A DNA stretch of 64,000 nt, from the NCBI GenBank assembly GCA_023362775.1, contig JALMGJ010000004.1:50922298-50986297 (forward strand), written 5' to 3'. The notes beneath the pieces were generated by a model, which was not told the origin of the DNA, did no database searches, and worked only from the letters and a program-made list of their open reading frames with translations. Shown here in pieces: positions 58,133-64,000 of this stretch. Position numbers and translations under genes: made by a program. This DNA comes from Charina bottae (taxonomy: Eukaryota > Chordata > Lepidosauria > Squamata > Charinaidae). How positions within the stretch are numbered: the stretch's first letter is position 1; each line of letters begins with the position of its first letter.

Positions 58133-58173
58133 GCACTGAAGATGTTGCCTAGCCTGGCAATGAAACGTCTGTA
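58133..58173 (+). ncRNA. Hammerhead-ribozyme-like motif, PLE family 3
   Basis: GCA, CTGAAGA, TTGCC-loop-GGCAA, GAAACGTC and TGT: the same as at 49638 except for the last base of helix I, which becomes a G-U pair. The core is intact. Confidence 0.65.
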
Positions 58174-58221
58174 AGAAAACAACAAGGCTCAGAGAGCACC
58201 AGGGACTCCACAGAAAGGGTT

Positions 58222-59915
58222 CTAGATACAGAATTTCAGAATGAGGTCAGCCATATTCCAGCCCACTTTAGAGCTTGCATAACTTATTCCAAATGGAAAC
58301 AAGGCAGATACTTAATTGTTTTGGTCTTCCCTGCCCAGCCAAGATCCTTTCTCAGAGCCATGCTTGATGTTTTACCCTTAATGTAAATGCAGTTAATGCA
58401 GTTCTTAATGGGAGATTAATGGGAGAGGGTATGTTTATGAGAACCTGTCCATGTAGCACAAATGCTCTTGAGACCATCACACATGTGCTTTTACACTCCC
58501 AAAAGTACACGTGCTTTTACACTCAAAAGACTTGAAATCCTGTGCAGTTCAGAAGTCTCAGTATACAAACAGCCAAAGTAAAATACATTAAATAGAAAAT
58601 CAGTGAACTTTCTCATGCTTTGAGAGCCTAGTCTAGTCTGTTGTCCGGTACTCTCCAACATCCACCTGGGCTGAAAAGGGGACAATATTTGGGATCAGGG
58701 AAAGGTGGTTGTGGAAACAAGGAATTGCATGTTCTCACTTCGTGTTTGCTCTGGTGATGGCAGTTTCATGCATGGATTCATTTATTCCGTCAGTCATTAT
58801 TTTACTTTTTACAGCATTGTTTAGTAGCTTCATTCCTGTCAGTTATTCCAAGCACTCTACCACACATTAAGGAGAGTGACTGGAAACTGTTTTCTCATGC
58901 AGCAGTGATGCTCGGTGGGATGAGAAATGAAGCAATCACTGCTTTTAACACATCTTGCATTAAAACAGTTAAAGATAGCAGCACTCCCCAGCCTTTTCAG
59001 TGAGAAGAATGGGGATCAGAAATGAGGACAGCCCAGATTCGCCCTCATGCTCTTCTACCAGCTACGGACCGGTGAACTGCACTTTAACATGACCACATGG
59101 CTGTGCCTAGCATTGCGTTTTGCTTGTGGGCATGAGCAGAGTTAGGAGTGGTAAGACCGCTAAAAAATTGTTCTGCTTGGAGAGAGAATGTCAGAAACAT
59201 TGGGAATTTTGTTCTCTGTGATCAATTGATGTAAACCTGTTTAGTTATCCTAATTCACAATGTAAGGACTGTGATTTTGATATGGAAGTAAAGCACAATA
59301 CACCGTTCTATGTGATTTTAAGGAACACTTCATTTTTTTTTCACCCTCCAGTAACTTAAAGCCATCAAATAGAAGCACAACCTCTCCCAAATCAGAAAAG
59401 CTATTCCTAAAGTAAATATTGTCTTTTTCGGAATACTAGGTTGTACCACTGGCTTCCTGTATTTTGCTTTAGATCACATATTATTCCTCAGCCACGTCTT
59501 ATTTATGAAACATAGTTTTTTTGTGTCACAAGGCTCTTCATCATATAAGATTCTTCTTTTTGCTATAGTGCTACTCTGCTGGAAATAATATTTATAGTTT
59601 TATGTGGTATAAATATTATTGAATTGTCTTTAGCACAAATAATTTTTAACCATTTTTCTTTCCAAAATATCATGGACTTATTATTTTTATTTATTGATAT
59701 CCAAATGACTACTGTAACACAATACTCTTATGAGCACCTGGTGTTTTAGTCTTATTGTCTTTTAGTTACATTAATTCCATGTGTAGCCCAGCCCACAATT
59801 TTAAAATATCCCATGTGAGGTTAGATACAACACTATTACTTTGAATTAATGATTCCAGAAGAACATAACCATTAAGCAGTCTTGACAATATATTCATAAC
59901 TTTAATCATGAGACC
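58222..59915. other. Non-repetitive DNA
   Basis: Nothing recognised. Confidence 0.45.
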
Positions 59916-59923
59916 ATTTAGAG

Positions 59924-60057
59924 CAGTGTTTCTCAACTTCAACAACTTGAAGATGTGTGGACTTCAACTCCCAGAATTCCCCAGCCAGCATGCTGGCTGG
60001 GAAATTCTGGGAGTTGAAGTCCACACATCTTCAAGCTGCTGAGGTTGAGAAACACTG
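59924..60057. mobile_element. Hairpin hAT-type MITE, 134 bp
   Basis: It is almost one palindrome: CAGTGTTTCTCAAC at the left and GTTGAGAAACACTG at the right, with the inner arms acttcaactcccagaattcc and their complement around agcatgct. It is flanked by atttagag and atgtagag (8 bp, one mismatch). The family also left the remnant at 9019. Confidence 0.93.
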
Positions 60058-60065
60058 ATGTAGAG

Positions 60066-61496
60066 TCACCCTACCTGGTGATTATCTAAATATGCCGTTT
60101 GTGTATTCATGCATGTTTCTTGGTATTTATCCAGCATGATATTTTATTTGATATTTTTTAAGGCATTTTATTTTAATGTCTTCAAAAACAAAAACCTTGC
60201 CCCTGGCTTTGAGAACACAGAACAAATTTGGAATATAATTTCAAATCACACTCTGCTGTGTGATCAGAGAGCCTCCTACTGGTGGTCTAGCAAATCCTTC
60301 TGTAATTTTGCATTAATACATGCATATATTTCAAGCAAAACAGTTAAATTCTAATGGCCCTTCCTTCCAGAAATGTTATTTTCAGCTACAGTCAGCCACA
60401 ACACATTCTGTGTCTTGGCAACATTACAAATATTTTGTAGATTCAATCGTTTCTCGTGCTCTTAGAACACAGCATAGAGACTTTCATATGCAGTTAAACG
60501 ATCTCATGCCAAACACTTTAAAAGACTTAATATTTTGTGTACCTGTATTGGAATAAGAACAAACAAAAGAGGGCGAGGTCAAAGCACTGTTAGGAAGGTT
60601 GGCTTATTAGAAGCGGAACAATTTAAAGCATTACATGTGTAAATGACAAACATTTCTTGAAGTTCTGATTAAATTGCAAATGTGTGAGATAAAAGGGAAT
60701 TCATATTTTAAAAATCCATCAAACATTTGAAGTCTTTCATATCTTGACTGCTCTGTGTACCGAGATGTAGGCTGAATAGGCAAGCAGTACACTATAGATC
60801 ATCATTTAAAAACAGGATGCAGAGTTTCTTTATATTTTTGTCTAGACTCTGCATTTCAAACTCACTATTCTGAATAGTACTGTAGGAGGTGAAAACAAGT
60901 TAAAACTCAGCAACTCACCTGCTGTTAATCTTTAACCATTCTTATTGGTATGCTATTTTTCACATAAAATATAGAAATGCATTTCATGACTCTTACCATT
61001 GTGAGAAACTCCTGATGACAGTGCAGGTGGAAAGTAGATGCAGGTAACCTTGCCACTCCCTTTAACTCACTCCTGGAATTGGAAATGTTTAACAGCTGAT
61101 GCATATAATTTCCCCAAGAAAGACCATCATAAAAGCAAGAGAAGGAAAAATTGGCACCATTTTGGGGTTAGGGTTTTGAAAAAAAAAAACTTTTATTTTT
61201 GCACCTTCTCAACATATTTATACACACAGGACATAAATTAAAAATGATTTCTATTTCCTGTTTGAAACTAGAAGTTTAATTAAAAGGTACCTTTACTCCA
61301 ATAAAGATTTTTGTACTACTGATCAAGACAAAAGGCTACCTATGCCTGAAACAGAAATTCATGTTATGCAAAATATTTTAATTTGCAGAGAGCAGCTCAA
61401 CCATCTTTTATTCTGATTTACTGACTTCATCCATGAAATAATATAAAACACAGCATATTTTTCATCATGACCTGCACATCATGACATGCACATAGA
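60066..61496. other. Non-repetitive DNA, possible conserved element
   Basis: About 60160-60560 has no repeat signature and a composition unlike decayed transposons. It may be conserved non-coding DNA, which one sequence cannot show. Confidence 0.3.
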
Positions 61497-61504
61497 CCTT
61501 AAGG

Positions 61505-61855
61505 CACAGCTTTCCAAACTGTGTGTTGCGACACAAAAGTGTGTCGCCTGCGGGGCCCAGGTGTGTTGTGTCAAAACCCGGAAGTGCTGATGGTGCGCCG
61601 CTGCCACGCACAGCCGCGCGCATGGCGGCGGGCCATCAGCGCTTCCGGGTTTTAACATGGCACACAAGGACACCGCTGCCACCACCGCTGCGGCGTGCGA
61701 AAATCCGAAAGCGCTGCAGCAGCGGCGGCGGCGGGCAAAAACCGAAAGTGGCGGCGGCACTTCTGGGTTTCTGCGCACTGCCACCGCAGCGACGCTTCCA
61801 GGTTTTTGCGCGCTTCCGTTGGTGCGTCGCCACGGGAAAAGTTTGGGAAGCCCTG
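61505..61855. mobile_element. GC-rich hAT-type MITE, copy 2
   Basis: The ends cacagctttccaaactgtg and gtttgggaagccctg are imperfect inverted repeats, and the 8-bp duplication ccttaagg is perfect (61497-61504 and 61856-61863). The inside is very CpG-rich with repeated gcttccgggttt words in both directions. Frames on all strands here are composition artefacts. Confidence 0.9.
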
Positions 61856-61863
61856 CCTTAAGG

Positions 61864-62665
61864 GTATCTCCATAACAAAGTTTCTCAGTGAACCCAATCC
61901 ATCTGGGTTAGGCTCCGTGCTGCTGTACAACCATCTCTAGTATAGCAGGAAGTTATTAAAAGAAATAAAAAATCAGAACCTTTCTTAAGCATCTATTTTA
62001 AGTGAGATATTTTGAAAAAAACATTCTTGGGCTCTTTATTCCATCTCTGAAATTAAGGCAATGAACATTTATAAAGATGAAAATAAGAGCCAAACTTTTG
62101 CAGCCAAAAGTTCAGGATGCAATCAGAATATTTTCTTATAGTCAGTGACCAAAGTGGAGTACAATTTTTAAAGATAAATTACAATAAAACATAACACATT
62201 GTAAAAAATAAAATATGAAACCCCCCCAAAATACACAGTACTAATTCAAGACTTACCAAAACAAATAGCTATTACTAAATACAAGCAAGGTAAAAGGCTT
62301 AAAATTTTAGACTCCTGAAGTGATAGCTGTAGGGAGACAGGCATGAATAATGAATATAAATTTGTTTACTGCCACTGACTGTTAATTAAACTGTAAAAAC
62401 ATAACAATTGAGTTTTAAAATTCTGAGACCCATAGAATTCTAAACAGGGGAGACTAATCTACCTTACAACTAACCACAATGGCAATTGACCAAAATTTAG
62501 CTATTCTTCTGGAAGACATCTTTGAGGTGTCTAAGTAGGAGAAAATAAGATCAACACATATTTTATATGCTGGAGTTAAAAGAGGTATAATTAGATCTTT
62601 ATTTATATAAAGGGGCAGCAAATTAGGTGTTGTCAAATTGATTTTTTCTAAAGGATATACAGTAA
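61864..62665. other. Non-repetitive AT-rich DNA
   Basis: Nothing recognised. Confidence 0.4.
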
Positions 62666-62673
62666 GTATAAAT

Positions 62674-62943
62674 CAGAGCTTTCCAAACTGTGTGTCATGA
62701 CACAAAAGTGTGTCGCCACACACAGTCCGGTGTGTCGTCAAACAACCCGGAAGCGCTGATCATCATCAGCGCTTCCGGGTTTTCCCGCGGCGACACACCA
62801 ACGGCGGTGTGCAAAAACCAAAAGCGGCAGCAGCGCTTCCAGGTTTTTGCGTGCTGCCGCAATGGCGGCACTTCCGGGTTTTCCCGCGGTGACACACCAA
62901 CGGCGGTTGGTGTGTCGCCGTGTTAAAACTTTGGAAAGCCCTG
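62674..62943. mobile_element. GC-rich hAT-type MITE, copy 3
   Basis: The inverted ends cagagctttccaaactg and cttTggaaagccctg are flanked by perfect 8-bp duplications gtataaat (62666-62673 and 62944-62951). It holds the palindrome aacccggaagcgctgat/atcagcgcttccgggtt and several gacacaccaacggcgg words. No coding capacity. Confidence 0.93.
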
Positions 62944-63129
62944 GTATAAATAATCTTGTCTAAGCAGGCTGTTGAATCTCCCTTCCAGAAAACCTGAAAG
63001 AAAACTAACTCTTGTGTCAGGCAAAAAATTGGTGAAATATTTGGCTGCTGTGAATAGCTCTCCCTTGCATTCCTGAACTGTAGAATTTTTGGAACATAGG
63101 TTAGATCCTTTTGTAAATCAAGATCAATA

Positions 63130-63505
63130 CAGGTAGTCCTCACCAACCACAATTGGGACTGGCAACTCCATTGCTAAGCAACGTGGTCATAAAGTGAAAC
63201 ATCAATGACGATGCCCCTTCCAATGTCAGTTCCAGCTGAGGTCGTTAAGTGTAATGTCACATGACCGCGACTTGTGACTCCCTGCCGGCTTCCCCATTGA
63301 CTGCTTGTTGGAAGCTGGCTGTGAAGGTCACAAATGGGATGCTGTGACTGTCATAAATGCACCCTGGTTGCCAAGCGCCCGAATTGCGATCACGTGACTG
63401 CGGAGATGCTGCAACAGCAGTTTGAGGACCAGTTGTAAATCTCCTTTTTAGCACTGTTGTTAACTTAGGTTTCTGTACAAGCTGTCGCTAAGCAAGGACT
63501 CCCTG
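63130..63505. mobile_element. TA-flanked MITE, copy D (long form)
   Basis: It starts CAGGTAGTCCTC and ends aaggactccctg, with TA at 63128-63129 and 63506-63507. It is about 150 bp longer than copies A and B and includes cggcttccccattgactg and gccaagcgcccgaattgcg, so two length forms of the family are present. Confidence 0.85.
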
Positions 63506-63507
63506 TA

Positions 63508-64000
63508 ATCTGCTGTTTTATTTCGGACAGAGCTTTCTCATATCCAAGACAGATATTGTATGGAAAATCCAGAATCTTAAATTGGATTTTATTCAATTAG
63601 CCATAATGGAATAAAGTTATTTTATGAGCCAAAGAAACTAAAGGATTTTCCAAAAGACTACTGTGAGCCAGTATCTCAAATGTCAGGAACAGATTCAGGC
63701 TTCTAATGCAGTCAGGCCTGTTTCTAGTTCGAGTAAAGAATTGCAGACACATCTGGGCATGTGAAATAGCAGTTTAGAATCTGTTGACTGGACAGATTAT
63801 TTGGAGTCACATTGCAATAGCTGCAGATCTGCATGTCACAGAACAGGTAACTCCCAACTGTAGCTCTGAAGATTTTAATTGTGTCCATGGCATGCCTATT
63901 TCCCACTGCTAGTATGGTATTGTAGAATAGCACTAATTGAGCTTACAGGAATACAGATCTCAGTTAGCTGGACCAGGACATTGAGGCTTGAAACAGAACT
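63508..64000. other. Non-repetitive DNA to the window end
   Basis: Nothing recognised. Confidence 0.4.

Larger units (their letters stand above)
57116..58211 (+). mobile_element. Penelope-like element, family 3, 5'-truncated single copy
   Basis: The 10-bp word agaaagggtt at 57106-57115 and 58212-58221 fits a TSD. The element runs from just after the RT palm through the linker and GIY-YIG to the family 3 3' end ctcagagagcaccagggact. It is the most complete family 3 copy, and unlike most other PLE insertions here it has no inverted partner. Confidence 0.83.

Noticed and set aside
61479..61940. Ala/Arg-rich frames on both strands
   Set aside because: By-products of a CpG-rich hAT MITE with clear ends and TSD.

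Overview
The window looks like squamate reptile (lizard or snake) nuclear DNA, AT-rich and made of interspersed repeats set in non-coding sequence. This rests on the mix seen: several BovB/RTE LINEs, L2 and CR1 LINEs, L1-like elements, tRNA-derived SINEs of squamate type, three families of Penelope-like elements (PLEs), and hAT and TA-flanked miniature transposons. No host protein-coding exon, rRNA or free-standing tRNA gene could be supported. Every long reading frame with recognisable content belongs to a retroelement. The stretches between repeats look like intron or gene-desert DNA.

Layout. 0-6 kb: a tRNA-SINE (158-179 plus 5652-5893) is split by an L1-like element (180-5651), which is itself split by a full-length BovB (737-3946) with an unbroken 1028-codon endonuclease/reverse-transcriptase frame. 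6-22 kb: mostly unique DNA with an old L2 tail, a hAT remnant, an old SINE, a minus-strand L1-like insertion carrying a 102-bp BovB stub and a (TA/CA)n tract, and a minus-strand SINE. 22.7-28.7 kb: a second, nearly identical BovB (minus) interrupted by an inverted-duplicate PLE, followed by a 0.6-kb BovB 3' end. 32-35 kb: a hAT miniature element, then a second inverted-duplicate PLE. 35.8-41.5 kb: a TA-flanked MITE broken by an older BovB and by an internally deleted L2, then a GC-rich inverted repeat, a second MITE copy and (41.6 kb) an intact SINE. 44-46 kb: L2. 47-48.5 kb: a Ty3/Gypsy fragment (minus). 49.5-58.2 kb: pieces of two further PLE families, a CR1 3' end, another MITE and microsatellites. 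59.9-63.5 kb: a hairpin hAT MITE, two GC-rich hAT MITEs and a long MITE copy.

How the parts relate. Many insertions have clear target-site duplications (TSDs), so their order can be read. The most notable theme is the PLEs. In four places two truncated copies lie head-to-head with 3' ends outward. In the two best cases both arms share variants specific to that insertion, which points to one event per insertion. All three PLE families carry the same hammerhead-ribozyme-like core (CUGAAGA, hairpin, GAAACGU) with a different but base-paired stem II. The two BovB copies with nearly matching proteins suggest recent BovB activity. Nothing here amounts to a demonstrated new system; PLE inversion, end 'tails' and PLE hammerheads are, as far as I recall, known for the family, and family names given here are recognition from memory without a database search.
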